A stretch of 64,000 bases of DNA from Xanthostigma xanthostigma. Taxonomy: Eukaryota > Arthropoda > Insecta > Raphidioptera > Raphidiidae. Shown one piece after another: positions 42,009 through 53,195 of this stretch. A program made the position numbers and the translations under genes. The notes beneath the pieces are model-generated. The model worked only from the letters and a program-made list of their open reading frames with translations, ran no database searches and was not told where the DNA came from. Each line of letters starts with the position of its first letter. The first letter of the stretch is position 1. Location: assembly GCA_963575645.1 (NCBI GenBank), contig OY754466.1, forward strand, positions 2,520,001 through 2,584,000, given 5' to 3'.

Positions 42009-42530
42009 CAGAGTGCCCGTCGGCAAAAATTTTACTGACAAACACTCTCCCTAAACTTTGTATATGGCTTCATTAGGTCTAGTCTGACACCTATTTCCTC
42101 TACGACTTTTCTTGATTTTGGGGCGTTTTCCCTCTAAATTTTCCGAAAGATGTCGTTTTGACGACATGTAAAAATTTATAGACACTGTTTTTTTTATTGG
42201 ATAGCTTAAAAACTTCAACCAAAACGCTAAAATATTTAAAAAATGTTTGACACCTCGAATATGTCGACATATTCGAGGTGTCAGACATTTTAAATGGTTC
42301 ATGTTATTTGTCAGAGAACATTATTTTAGCGTTTTGGTTGAAGTTTTTAAGCTATCCAATTAAAAAAAACAAACAGTATCTTTAAATGTTTACATGTCGT
42401 CCAAACGACATCTTTCGGAAAATTTAGAGGGAAAACGCCCCAAAATCAAGAAAAGTCGTAGAGGAAATACATGTCAGACTAGGCCTAATGAAGCCATATA
42501 CAAAGTTTGGGGAGAGTATGTGTCACTCTG
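42009..42530. mobile_element. Fold-back element coding the same frame in each arm
   Basis: Ends CAGAGTG/CACTCTG. Arms of more than 200 bp pair at roughly 90 percent, around a perfect central palindrome CACCTCGAATATGTCGACA and complement (42250-42280). Each arm encodes a short ORF starting MSSKRHLSENLEG, on opposite strands and divergent from the centre. No other coding. The superfamily is unassigned. Confidence 0.75.
42051..42167 (-). pseudogene. Left-arm peptide frame, 38 codons
   Basis: MSSKRHLSENLEGKRPKIKK, then SRRGNRCQTRPNEAIYKV, then TAG. It is rich in lysine and arginine and may be the N-terminus of a lost transposase. The TAG replaces the TGG (tryptophan) of the right arm. Confidence 0.4.
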
Positions 42531-42531
42531 A
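42394..42531 (+). CDS. Right-arm peptide frame, 45 codons
   Basis: Same frame as the left arm with GNTCQ in place of GNRCQ, continuing KVWGEYVSL before a TGA that overlaps the terminal repeat. Unknown function. It may be the conserved start of a transposase left in both arms. Confidence 0.35.
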   Translation: MSSKRHLSENLEGKRPKIKKSRRGNTCQTRPNEAIYKVWGEYVSL

Positions 42532-43159
42532 CTATTATTAAATACATGAAAAATATCATAATTGTTTTTTTGTTAACAAAAATAAGATTTAAAAAATTTA
42601 GAAATAAAAAATGTGTATCTTATAATTAAGAATAACGCTGGTTTCCATGTGTTTGTAAGTTTTGGGTGAACCACTTTTGAAAAAATCAAACACGAGATGG
42701 TGCAAAGTTCGCGTGTCAAAGATACTTTCCTAGCGTATACGTGAGTATTGTAGCTATAGTAACTATGGAAATCCATGCTTTTCTTTAACGGCGCATAGAG
42801 ATTTCAAGTACATTTTTTTAGCGACAGGGGCCCGTAGACTATAAACTAACATTTTAGCACAAGCAATAAATTACTTTTTAAAATATAACCAGCGAAATTT
42901 ACAAAAATTACATAGCCACTAGTACAATGAGTTTTTTCGTAGGTTTGGATGTTTTTTTTATTATATGTAAACAAACAATATTTTGCTTTTTTTTGCTGTA
43001 TAGAGTCCACAACAACGCTTATTTACTAGGGTTGAACAATACTGAAAAGTAAATTAGTTACGCGGGAAATTTAAATTAAAATTTTTAGCATCCCTAGCCG
43101 CGCGTGGCGATATAGTGTAGTGTTGCCTGTTGCGAATTTAAGGCCAGAGTTTTATTAAA
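42531..43159. other. Unassigned intergenic sequence
   Basis: AT-rich. A short TAGGGTTGAACAATACTG at 43029 and AGCATCCCTA at about 43088 could be ends of a tiny hAT-type MITE, but no 8-bp duplication was found. Confidence 0.3.
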
Positions 43160-43548
43160 AATTTGACAGCATTTGATTAATTCACAAATATTTTATACAA
43201 AATTACGATTTTTGCGAAAAAAAAAACTGTCTTAGTAACAAGTAACAACATCTGATAGCATTTACTCAAAGCTATTAGTTCAGAAGCAAACAAAAAAGAA
43301 AACAGTTTTAGTACCAAGTAGAGACATCTGATGGAATTCGCTGAAAGCTATTAGTTCAGAAGCAAACGAAAAAAACGGTTTTAGTACCAAGTAGCGACAT
43401 CTAATGGAATTCGCCGAAAGCTATTAGTTCAGAAGCAAATCTGTTAGAATTTGCTCAAAGCTATTAGTTCAGACGCCGGACCGCAAACGAAATACATTTT
43501 GCAGAATTATATCTGTCGCACCCGGGTGAAACCGGGACAGATCGCTAG
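43160..43548 (+). mobile_element. Helitron-like 3' fragment with tandem motif
   Basis: Repeated AAAGCTATTAGTTCAGAAGC units at about 43267, 43346, 43420 and 43457 are followed by CGGACCGCAAACGAAATACA and the terminus GGGTGAAACCGGGACAGATC GCTAG at 43548. Same family as 41514 and 16440. Confidence 0.65.
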
Positions 43549-44488
43549 TAATTTAGTAAAAAGAACTCCAAAAATTTGCGTAGGACCGCTGCCAAATATA
43601 AAAAAACTCAAGTCGCAGTGCCAACCCCTGCCGACAATATAGTGTATTTGCTTTTATAGACAGTGTGGCTCTATTATATGAACTTAACTTTGTTTTTGGG
43701 CAAAATAAAAAAATACCCCTTAATACACCCCTTAAAAGAAACTTTTTTTTACCTAATTTCAATATTAATATCAATTCAACATCTGTACCAAATTATATAC
43801 ACCCTTCAGTATGTAAATCCATATCAGTATACTATAGTGTTTCCATAAAATTTGTAAGTCCGGTCCTGTCGGGCCGATTTTTTTAAAATTTTAGCAGCAC
43901 ATTTTAATAATTACTAAAGGGTTAAATTTCAAATTTGAAACGATTCCGATAATTTTTTCGGTATTTTTGGGCCCGAAAACTTTTTTCAACCCTTAAATAC
44001 CACAGCTTTTAGTGTAAATATTTATAAATGTAAAAAAATGTTTTTGTTATCATCACTGTTTTTAAAAGAGGAGTGTAACTACGTTAAATTCCATAATACG
44101 AAGTATTTTAATTGGTGCGCAGCTGTTTATAGTATGTACACAGAGAACTTTTATTGTGTTTGTTTTAGGCGCTTAATAATTAACAAGCGCCGTTCAACTG
44201 TTTGTTATTTTGTTTTAAAGATCCGCAAGTGTCGATCAAGCTTAAACTTGCTATTTATTTTTATTCGTCAAGTTCACAATCCGCTACGCACGACAATCAA
44301 ATACAAACGCAGCTTTTATATAACTCTCGCGAATCAGCGCACACCGGGCGTACAGTGATATTTTTATTCAGAATTTTCAATCGCAAAAGTTATAATAAAG
44401 TTATAATTTTAGTAAAAAAACGAGTTTGTTTTTTGCGAATATCTCAAAAGCTATTGCAGATATCTGAAATCACAAAAAAATATGTATA
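43549..44488. other. Unassigned intergenic sequence
   Basis: No repeat partner in the window. Frames of 73-117 codons at 43665-43886, 44038-44358 and 44202-44555 have no recognisable domain. GGCGCTTAATAATTAACAAGCGCC-like sequence at about 44169 forms a small hairpin. Confidence 0.4.
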
Positions 44489-44922
44489 CACCCATCCCCC
44501 GATTTACACGGTACTTATTTTACACGTTTTCGCTTTTACACGGTTTTCCAAATAAGTTTTTTTTTGTTTTTATCGTACTCTACTAAATGCTACTGTGATT
44601 GAACACGTGCGCTGTGTACACATCTCACGGGGAATCCCGAGCTTATGTGCTGACTTGCTGCACACGCACACTATGTCTGTATTTCTTCGCATAAAATTAA
44701 AGTGTTTCCGTAATATATTACATATTTTAACCTGTCAATGCATTTTATTTTTATTTCTGTGTACACCTAAAAATATTGAAAAAAATCACAACTGTTAAAT
44801 AGCAAAATTATGCATTTTCTGCAAGCTTTTCGATTTACACGGTTTTGACTTGAAAATTTTTAATTTTCGATTTGCACGGTTTTCTCAGGAACGTATCTAC
44901 CGTGTAAATCGGGAGATAGGTG
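44489..44922. mobile_element. TA-flanked MITE, 434 bp, Tigger-like
   Basis: The ends CACCCATCCCCCGATTTACA and TGTAAATCGGGAGATAGGTG are inverted, followed inward by CGGTA. TA lies at 44487-44488 and 44923-44924. Subterminal TTTACACGG or TTTGCACGG motifs recur. This fits the pogo/Tigger group. Confidence 0.7.
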
Positions 44923-45657
44923 TAATATATACATGTAAGAAATCACCGTTCGCGTAACGCTAGCAAACTCGCAAACGAACTACTGACTGAGATATTATAT
45001 ATTTCATGCACTGGCTATGAGAGGAAGAGAGAAAGAAAATGTACGCTCGCACTGCTCTCTCTTGCTCCTACAGTGTGATACAGACAATAGGCCTGCACTG
45101 TGTCTTAGATATACGAAACGTAACTGCCTCGCCCGATCACACTTTTCGTAACGCTCCTGATCACATTTTTCGTAACGCTCTCGTCACGCATTCACCAGCT
45201 TACTCCCCAAGTCAAGCGTGCGTAAAGGAAGTTTTATTTCAAAAAAGAACACCAACTGAAGTATTTCAAATAAAATAATCTATTTTATGATATGTCATAA
45301 AAAAATGAATTTTCTAAAAATATCCTTTATATAAATTTGTTCATTATAGTAATTTTTTCATAACATTTTATTTAATAAAACTTTACTACAAAATATAAGT
45401 ATTATGGAACAAAACCAGTGTTTTATTTTAATCCACCTAAGTGTAACTTATGTGACCACAACTCTAGGGCGGATGTTAATCGGGTAATCTTCTGCATCAT
45501 AAATGTAAGTCTTGCGTATGATACAAAAGAGGATTATGTTGCGTTTTTGTACAGGATGTACTAAAAAATACGCAAATGGCCGAATTTTATAAATCAAAAT
45601 GTATCCATCAAACAGCAACAGACAAAATGCCATAACGCTGCACAGCCGGTGTCTACA
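44923..45657. other. Unassigned sequence
   Basis: A purine-rich segment with CTCTCTCTTGCTCC (45055) and repeated CACATTTTTCGTAACGCTC (45135-45180). No gene recognised. Confidence 0.35.
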
Positions 45658-45912
45658 GAATATGATGCACAGGAGGCTAGAAACGCTGCTTGGACTTCTG
45701 CTGGCCGGTAGGCAGCTGGAAATTACGTCACTGCGGGCTCGCCTGCTAGCTCCAAGATAGGTTTTAAAATTAGAACAGTGGCTATTTTCCTTGCTAGGTC
45801 CGGTGCTAGATATGAGCAAGAACCAATCATGAAGCAGTATCATGTCACGTGGGCGACTTGAACAAACGCCCACACACCAACATGGCGTCATTCTGCTCGG
45901 AGTCAGACAATA
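45658..45912 (+). mobile_element. GGCCGCTGCAC-family copy, truncated
   Basis: It starts within the left end (GATGCACAGGAGGCTAGAAA) and keeps CTGCTGGCCGGTAGGC, TTAGAACAGTGGCTATTTTC and CACGTGGGCGACTTGAAC. It stops near AGTCAGACAATAGG. It is a direct-orientation neighbour of 45973-46377. Confidence 0.65.
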
Positions 45913-45972
45913 GGCAGCGAGTTTATTTGCACTTATAATTAATAGGTACATTTTTCTTTTAAATATAGTCGA
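45913..45972. repeat. Empty-site paralogue of the SAP element insertion
   Basis: GCGAGTTTATTTGCACTTAT, then AATTAA, then TAGGTACATTTTTCTTTTAA. The same flanks surround the 718-bp element at 31737-32454. It is either a pre-insertion state or an excision footprint. Confidence 0.65.
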
Positions 45973-46377
45973 CTAAAGGCCGCTGCACACGAGGCTAGAA
46001 ACGTTGCTTGGAGTTCTGCTGGCCGATAGGTTGGATACGAAGCTGGAAATGACGTCACAGCGGGCTGACCTGCTAGCTCACAAAATAGGTTTTAAAATTA
46101 GAACAGGGGCTATTTTCCTTATTAGGTCCTCTGGTATATGAGCAAAAACCAATCATGTCACGTGGGCGACTTGAACAAACGCCCACAAACCAACACGGCG
46201 TCATTATGCTCAGACACGTTTTGCTCTGTGTTTATACTCGAACTGTCGCTGCGCGCGCACCAGATCTATCCAGAAAACAAGCTTGAAAAGACGTCTCGTG
46301 TGAAGCGAACACATAACGGCAATCAAGAAAACCAGCACTAGAAAATTAGTAGGCAAATCTAGCAGCGTTTCTAGCAT
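45973..46377 (+). mobile_element. GGCCGCTGCAC-family element, 405 bp
   Basis: The left end TAAAGGCCGCTGCACACGAG is intact. The right end is GCAGCGTTTCTAGCATAA and lacks the final GGCC. The interior blocks match 25458-26236, including GAAAAGACGTCTCGTGTGAA. It is the best guide to the uninterrupted family. Confidence 0.7.
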
Positions 46378-46417
46378 AATAATAATTTATTGTTTGAGAC
46401 TGCGTAAGTAAAAAAAA

Positions 46418-46640
46418 AAGATTGGCACTCCGGGAGTGCCAGCGGAAGTGAAAATTTGAATATTAAGATCAAAATGGTTTGTATCATAGATAGCATTTTT
46501 TTATGTACGATATTTCAACGCTAGATGTCTAACGTTGTATAAATAAAAGTTTCTGTCTTACGCACACGTGACCTGACGGCGAGTTTAAGATTTTTTACCC
46601 ATTATAAAAAAAGTGTTCAACGCCGCTAAAGAAGTTTTCA
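46418..46640 (+). repeat. Dispersed repeat with GGGAGTGCC motif
   Basis: Second copy of the 4715-4890 repeat, longer by about 60 bp in the middle. The shared end reads ACGCCGCTAAAGAAGTTTTC. Confidence 0.55.
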
Positions 46641-46945
46641 CTTTAAAAAAACGAATGAATGCCTCTTTTGTTTTAATAATCGAATAGATCTAAATATCCT
46701 ATCGTAAGGTTTTGATCAATGAATTCATCTCTTTATTAGACTGTGACTAGATCGGGACATTCAACAACAGAACAGACGCAAAGTACGTGTTACGTGCAGA
46801 AAGTAACCGGTTCGAATTGGCGGATTAAAACAGTCTTTATCTTAAAACAAACTTCGCAGACTTTCGTTGGAAACTCGTGCTGGTTACCAAGTGTCGACAG
46901 ATGCAAAAGAAATAAGTACCTACTTGATCGACTTTTGGAACTTAC

Positions 46946-47012
46946 CTACTTGCGGCCACACGGAAACTCCGTCTAACGACAGTTACTGAACTTGCCGTAA
47001 TACAATGAATCA
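46946..47012 (-). other. Candidate minus-strand exon with strong donor
   Basis: On the minus strand CGTGTGGCCGCAAGTAG is followed by GTAAGTTCC, a consensus donor at 46945. The segment is richer in GC than its surroundings, and no repeat match was seen. A hAT-like element begins a few bases upstream. No acceptor was found, so this would be a first, probably non-coding exon. Inference only. Confidence 0.25.
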
Positions 47013-47017
47013 GCTGT

Positions 47018-48001
47018 GGTGATGTGTCGCTCCTGAGCGGATCTCGTTCATAATGAACGACTCCTTTCTCGGAGCGGAGCGATTCGTTCTTTTTTTTTGT
47101 GAATGACTCACTCCGAGCGCCATTGCTCTGTGCTGAGCTGTTCTGTACTGTTGCATTCGCACATTTACAGAGCGCACACAGCACAGGCCACAGAGGCACT
47201 AGTGAATTTTGCACGTACGGAGTTATCTTTACTGAGTCATTTAATGTTGAATGACACACTGTAAGTGTAATAGTACTAAGCTTACAGTGACTTAAACCAT
47301 TCACATTGACAGCGTTGACAAAGATATAATATTGTAACAATAAACATTGTTATTGTTAAGCTTTTATTATACTTTATAGTTTATCCGAAATGCGAATAAT
47401 ATAAGATCAGAATCATATTAAAATGAGCTCAGAGCTGAGTGTGTATTGTGCTGTGCAATGCTACGTGACTCCTGAGCCATGCATGATGACAGTTCACACC
47501 TCTGCAGTCTGCACTCTTGTATAGTGCGTACTTGTTGCATTCGCACATTTACAGAGCGCATACAGCACAGGCCACAGAGGCACTAGTGAATTTTGCACGT
47601 ACGGAGTTATCTTTGCTGAGTCATTTAATGTTGAATGACACACTGTAAGTGTATAGTACTAAGGTTACAGTGACTTAAACCATTCACATTGACAGCGTTT
47701 TATATAATATTGTAACAATAAACATTATTACCTATTGTTAAGCTTTTTTTATACTTTATAGTTTATCCGAAATGCGAATAATATAAGATCAGAATCATAT
47801 TAAAATGAGCTCAGAGCTGAGTGTGTATTGTGCTGTGCAATGCTACGTAACTCCTGAGCATGCATGATGACAGTTCACACCTCTGCAGTCTGCACTTTTG
47901 TATAGTGCGTACTGTCTAGTGTCGCTCCTTTGAACGACTCTTTTTAGTGACCGGAGCGCACGGAACCAGCTCCCAATAAAGAGTCATTTGGACACATCAC
48001 T
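47018..48001. mobile_element. hAT-like element with 384-bp internal duplication
   Basis: The ends GTGATGTGTCGCTCC and ATTTGGACACATCAC are short inverted repeats. The left end continues TGAGCGG..ATGAACGACTCC and the right end mirrors GAACGACTC. Two units of 384 bp (TTGCATTCGCACATTTACAG at 47151 and 47535) fill the middle. No 8-bp duplication could be confirmed. Confidence 0.5.
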
Positions 48002-48165
48002 AAATTCAGATGCCATATTATTAGACAATGCGCAATACATATACAGTTTTTCTACTTTGGGGATAATATTAACTCTTTACGCGGGAAAGTTTACAATTTT
48101 CTGTTCGAAAAGCAAGAAGAAAATTTACTCTCAAGTTCAACCTTCGAAAATAGCAACAGAAAAAT

Positions 48166-48586
48166 ATAATAATAATGCGTTTAACGTCCGTTTCTCGACT
48201 TTATATGTCATAACATACGCCATTCGCACCATTACTATTTTTTTTCTACCACACTTCTCGTTTTTTTCTACAATTTTTAAACTTCAACTTAATTAATAGC
48301 AATGGGCGAATGAAGGAATTTTTAAGGAATTTAGGCAAATTTTGAGGTAGGAGTTTGACAGGTAATCGGCCATGGCCTTGAATAAGGAACCATCTCGATA
48401 TTTATCTGGAATTGTTGAGGGAAACCATGGAATACCTCAACAAGACGGGCCGGTACAGGAATTATCGTTTCTCGGCGAGAGGACAGTGGGAAAAACTCCC
48501 AGCCACATCTGCCCCCGCCGGGATTCGAAGCCGGTACCACCCGAATGCGAGTCTAGTGCTCTCACCGCTACGCCACCCCGCTCGGT
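48166..48586 (-). mobile_element. tRNA-derived SINE, near full-length
   Basis: Same family as 229-650. It has the tRNA head (minus strand from 48586), body landmarks GGCCATGGCCGATTACC and ACAATTCCAGATAAATATCG, and an ATT-type tail at 48166. The B box is altered (GGCTTCGAATCC). Confidence 0.8.
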
Positions 48587-48621
48587 AGGAGCAAACTATT
48601 AGAGTTAACTTCTGTACTTCA

Positions 48622-49309
48622 GGCCGCTGCACACGAGGCTGGATTTGTCGCTAAATTCTTTGCTAGATTTCGTGATAGCTTCACAAGATGATCATAAGTT
48701 TGTACACATATTTAATAACTTCTATATTGCTAGTGGCCGTAAGTGAAAGCGTGGCCTATGAACTGAGACAGCAAATGATTGTTTTCTATCTCTTTCTTTT
48801 GACTTGACCCACTCTGCGCAAGTGTCACATCTGTAGTGGGGCATGGAACAGAGCAAGCCACTCCTCCTTTCACAGCTTAGTTCCATGTGCAAACTGACGC
48901 GCATCCATTCACGGACATGCGCATGAGACTCAAAGTATAATAAGTGAGACAGACGTATGTCTGCACCGTAGTGTTTAAGTCTTTCTCCCGATCTTTGCTA
49001 GCAATATAGAGGGTATTAAATATATTGGTTTGTAAATGGGTTTGTTGCGCGTTATAGTGACAGTTCGAATGTTAAAAGTGAACGTTTATTGTCTCTGAAC
49101 AGAAACACACTACGACGCCATGTTTGTTTGTGGGCCAACGTGACAAGATACTGTTTCCTGATTGGTTCTTGCTCAAACCAAGCGTACAAACACGAAAAAT
49201 AGCCCCGGTTCTAATTTTGAAACCTATTTTATGACCAACCAGGCGAGCCCAAAGTGACGTCATTCATCAGCAAAAGTCCCGGCAGTGGTTCGTGTGCAAC
49301 GGCTTTTAG
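48622..49309 (+). mobile_element. GGCCGCTGCAC-family copy split by a repeat
   Basis: The left end AGGCCGCTGCACACGAGGCT and the right end CGTGTGCAACGGCTTTTAG are both present. The middle is interrupted by 48713-49020, a copy of the 1578-2212 repeat. The left part has CTGGATTTGTCGC; after the insertion GACAAGATACTGTTTCCTGA resumes. Confidence 0.6.
48713..49020 (+). repeat. Copy of the 1578-2212 repeat, one unit
   Basis: TTGCTAGTGGCCGTAAGTGA to GCAATATAGAGGGTATTAAA. It carries only one of the tandem units present three times at 1771-2212. Confidence 0.7.
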
Positions 49310-49630
49310 TGAAGTTAGATCCATATTTTGATTCATCTGTAGATATTATTATTTATATAGAATAAAAAATAATATCAATAAAAAACCTAGCCCTTGACAG
49401 GGTATAATATAAGCATTGAAGATCAAAGTCTTGTATATCTTTGATTCTGGTTAGATATGGAAAAATGTAAGTGGCCTCGTTTCGATAAAATTGTTTTTAG
49501 ATTTGTATTTCAAAATGTATGGAAAATTCAAATTACACCGGATATTAAAATTTTTCGATTAGAATTTTACACTCGGAAAACTATGCATACAAAATTAAAG
49601 ACATAAGTCCTGTAAGAGTTTTATGTAATA

Positions 49631-50138
49631 CAGTGTAAACTCTTTATAACGAAACTCAAGGGACCGAGCATTTTTTATCGTTATAGAGAGTTACCGTTAT
49701 ATGGAGTGAAGAAAGAAAAACAACCAAATTAACAATAATCTTCAATGTACTGTATAATCTCTTTATAACGAATTTTAAGGGACCGAACATTTTTTTCGTT
49801 ATAAAGAATATTCGTTATATGGAAGGAAGAAAGAAAAATAACCAATTTTTCAATGTGGTGGAATAATCTTAATTAAATAATAGGAATTTTTCGATAAGTT
49901 TGGCGTCATCAAGTGCTTGTTGAGTAGATGGTGATGGTCCAGAATGGTCCTCTTTATGTCTGTAAACATTTGCTGACGCCTAAATATGAACATATTTCTT
50001 CGTAATAGAGAATGGCTGTTGCGTTATAAAGAGGGTATTAATGTATAGGTTTTAAGGTAAACCAACCAAAACGTAAAAATTTCGACGTTATAGGGAGTTT
50101 TTCGTTATAACGAAGGACGTTATAAAGAGTTTACACTG
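49631..50138. mobile_element. Tigger-like MITE with internal end duplication
   Basis: The ends CAGTGTAAACTCTTTATAAC and GTTATAAAGAGTTTACACTG are perfect inverted repeats with TA at 49629-49630 and 50139-50140. The left end is partly duplicated 115 bp inside (ACTGTATAATCTCTTTATAA at about 49750). TTATAACGAA-type motifs recur. The terminus resembles pogo/Tigger elements. Confidence 0.8.
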
Positions 50139-50660
50139 TATTATTAACTCAATCCAATGAGTTGTTAACATAAATGATGTAGAAAATTGCGATTATTTGC
50201 AAACAAAAATAAAAAAAAATTTAACCAACCTCATTTCATATTTTCTAAAGCTGAGACATAAATGATAATAAAACGCGATTTCTTTTCAAGTATTTATAAA
50301 TAAAATGAAAAATGTACAAAACATGCAAACAATCTGACTCTATACTATGTTTTTTGTATTATTTACTCTACAGAATGGACCATAAATATGTGAACACTGT
50401 TGAAGAACCGCTGAATAATAATTCAATATAAATTTTATAATTCAATTTTAAGAATGGTATTTTTTAACCTGTTCTTCAACAGTCAAAAACGCTGTTCGCC
50501 ATGTTGGATTTCGGCGTGACGTCACTTCGTCTGTAAACTATCTACGTTTACGTTGTGCTGTGTGTTATTTTGAAGTTATTTCAAGTTATTATCACGTTTA
50601 TAGACTTCTATCCCAGATTTTATTGATTCTGCATCATGGAAAGCGATTTCGTAAAAGCAG
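50139..50660. other. Sequence with possible transposon 5' exon
   Basis: CTGTTGAAGAAC (50397) and GTTCTTCAACAG (50471) are inverted. GCCATGTTGGATTTCGGCGT with GACGTCAC precedes a short frame, MESDFVKAECNNH, at 50637. Multi-copy insect elements can have such starts. It is unproven here. Confidence 0.25.
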
Positions 50661-50795
50661 AATGTAATAATCATAGCTCTTGGCTCTTGGCTCTGCCAAG
50701 TTGGGTAGGAAAACTTACATATTATAATTGCATTTTGTAAAAATAATGTAAAAGTAAGTAAATAAATTCAAATTCAAATTCAATTCAAATTTTAA
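50661..50795 (+). mobile_element. LINE 3' end with AAATTC tail
   Basis: GCTCTGCCAAGTTGGGTAGG resembles 19905-19935. It is followed by a ~60-bp 3' UTR and an AAATTCAAATTCAA tail. It interrupts the frame mentioned at 50637. Confidence 0.5.
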
Positions 50796-50807
50796 ATATT
50801 TTTAATT

Positions 50808-50965
50808 GTATAGTCAAATCTTTGATTAACGACTGATTAGAACTCTTCAATAAATAAAATTATCGACCAATTTTTCGTTCGAAACGTTCATGTATTAATT
50901 ATATATTTTGCTAATATATTGTCTGAAAAATCGGTCGATAATTTTATTTATTTAATTGTATAGTG
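50808..50965. mobile_element. Penelope-type inverted terminal fragment
   Basis: ATTATCGACCAATTTTTCG at about 50862 and its inverse AAAAATCGGTCGATAATTTT at 50926 enclose CGAAACGTTCATG. Same module as 38897 and 60180. Confidence 0.5.
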
Positions 50966-51759
50966 TTACTATGGTTACTATATTATGCACTATCGCTATT
51001 ATTTACAATCATAGTGACGTCACGAGGCGTTTTCGCGCGAAAATTCATAATGATAAATTAAAAGTCGTTTTTATAACACTATTCGGTAATAAAATATTAA
51101 ATTATAAAAATGGCTGTGCTTCTTTATCACTTTAGGATTAATTTAAAACACTTTTCAAAATAACCTACTCGTCAGTTTATAAAAATTAATTACCAAAAAC
51201 TGATTCGCGAATATTTTCACCAAACAAGTTTACTTGTATCGAGATATTCCACAAAAAAAATAAAATTGAGACACACTTGTACCTACATGTATATTTGATA
51301 TGTATGCATAGAAACAAGACAGCATTATTTGCTCTACGGCAAAACTGGAAGGGGCGGGGGGCGGAAGATGAAAAAGAAATCGAATTTCCGTCTGATAGAG
51401 GAGGGCGACTACATGCGGAACTGTAAATATATGTAGGTACAACACACACACACACACGAGTGCATAGAAAAATGAGAGCGCCACAGAAGGCGAGAAAGGA
51501 AACGTGAAAGAAAAATAAACACGTCACCAAACCAGACGCTCGTTCCCGTTTTCCGGTCGCGACCTCCTAACGTCCCAGTTCGACGTATCGACAAGCTCAA
51601 GGCGATTTCCAAAGACCGTTAAATGCAGTTTGGTTGGAGTAGCTTGTTTTCAAGAAGATGCAACGCGCTTTGCAATAAAGGTGTCCAAATGAAAACTTTT
51701 CTTCTTTTATTTTCGGTTACCGAAGTCACTTTGCGAAAAACAAAACAAATAACTCACAA
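50966..51759. other. Unassigned sequence with CA microsatellite
   Basis: A CA run lies at about 51441-51457. The segment 51340-51640 is richer in GC and purines and open in several frames, but shows no domain. It could be a UTR or promoter. Confidence 0.3.
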
Positions 51760-52679
51760 CTAGTGTGACCTGTGCGAATTATTTGCACTAAATAATTACA
51801 GAGCTGATGTAAGAGACAAGTTTATTGAGTATAACATTATGACTCTCCCCAGCAGATATGTTTATGAATGCTTATTATATGCTAAGACTAATAGTGAAAA
51901 CTACGATATCCATTCAAATGTGCACAATTATACAACCAGGAACAGGCACCACTTAGTTATTGATTTACTAAGACTCAAAAAATCAGAATTTTCGATAAAC
52001 TTTTTTGCACCCAAGCTATATAATAAAATTCCAGATCATTATAAATGTATGGAAATAAAAACTTTTAAAAACGCTATAAAGAAATTTCTATGTGAAAACG
52101 CGTTCTATAGCATTGAGGAATTTTTAAATTTTTCTTAATATTATCTTGTAACATACTTTGTATGACCTACATCAATAAAGTAATACTGAATACTGAATAC
52201 TGTATAATAATTATCACTTTACAAAATTATTTTTTAAATATGATTGCAGGTATTCAATTCGTTTCTTTGCACACTGCTTATAACGTTCTTCTTTTTGTTG
52301 TATTACAATATGAATCGAAGAAATATTTTACTAAAATTGTCATATAGAGGCGCAAGTAGCAAAAGCGTTGAGCTAAGCCGTCAAATGGCATCATGCAGCA
52401 TTGCTGTGACGCTGTTCAGCGTTGCTCGCTGTTTCAAAATTAAAGCCGTCAGATGGCAGACGTTGTTCAGCGTTGCTGTTAATTAATTAATTTACAAAAA
52501 CAAAAGCAATAATAAATTTTTTAGTTGTCGATGTCAGTAGAGTAATCAATTATCTGTAAAATGATATATAATTTATGTGGTGAAATTGTGAGATATAATT
52601 TATGTGGTGAAATTGTGAGGTTTTTTCTAAAAAGGGAGGCAAACATCTTTAACCTTAGCGTATTAATATAAGTATATGA
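51760..52679 (-). mobile_element. Small Helitron, copy 2, interrupted by LINE
   Basis: Same termini as 17146-17614: CTAG next to A at 51759 and ...TATGA|T at 52679. The terminal hairpin has one change (GAATTATTTGCAC), so the stem is weakened. A LINE fragment (51799-52201) lies 39 bp inside the 3' end, between CACTAAATAA and TATAATAATTATC, which are adjacent in the other copies. Confidence 0.8.
51800..52138 (+). pseudogene. LINE reverse transcriptase C-terminus, 112 codons
   Basis: Open from YRADVRDKFIEYNIMTLPSR to the natural stop after FYSIEEFLNFS. It contains NYTTRNRHHL and LYNKIPDHYK, features of the C-terminal domain of CR1/Jockey-group LINE proteins. The 3' UTR ends with a CTGAATA repeat tail at about 52185-52201. 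The frame is intact but the catalytic palm is missing. A recent 5'-truncated insertion into a Helitron. Confidence 0.75.
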
Positions 52680-53121
52680 TATTTCTTTTTTATATGAGAC
52701 TACGTAGAACTAAACAAATACAGTATAAAACTCTATATATACGACTTTAAAATGTTTCACCAATATTTAAAATGGACCTTCAGGATGGACATATGCTATA
52801 TATTATCGCGTTAGAAAAAAAATCACTTTTCGTGGAGACCAATTTTGCAACGTAAGTCGACGAAAAAACGGTGGCAAACTATAAATTCGGGCGAAGCCAG
52901 ACCGGACCGATTTAAAATTTTAATTTTTAGCTATATTTTTCAATCATTATACAGATCACAAGGAAGCGATAAATGAAACTTAGTTTTAGACATTGTATTG
53001 TACGCACAAAATATATTTTTTGATTTTTTTCAATCGGCCGAACTTTTTCAAATATATAAGTTCAATTCGGAAAAAATATATTTCACATTTTATGCTTTAC
53101 AACAAAATCCCGAACACGACT
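52680..53121. other. Unassigned intergenic sequence
   Basis: AT-rich, no repeat partner or frame of interest. Confidence 0.4.
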
Positions 53122-53195
53122 AGAATAGAATAGAATAGATTTTTATTGTCAATTGGAAATTACAAAATTTCATCTGACATGTCAGTACAAGTAAA

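Noticed and set aside
43029..43098. Tiny hAT MITE with TAGGG ends
   Set aside because: The ends are only loosely inverted and there is no 8-bp duplication.
45448..45951. Open frame of 167 codons on the minus strand
   Set aside because: It crosses the boundary of a GGCCGCTGCAC-family copy. It has no domain, no splice signals and biased low-complexity hydrophobic runs, so I treat it as chance.
46942..47340. Open frame of 132 codons on the minus strand
   Set aside because: Mostly inside the hAT-like element and its tandem unit, and no domain. Only the donor-like site at its 3' end was kept as a weak exon signal.
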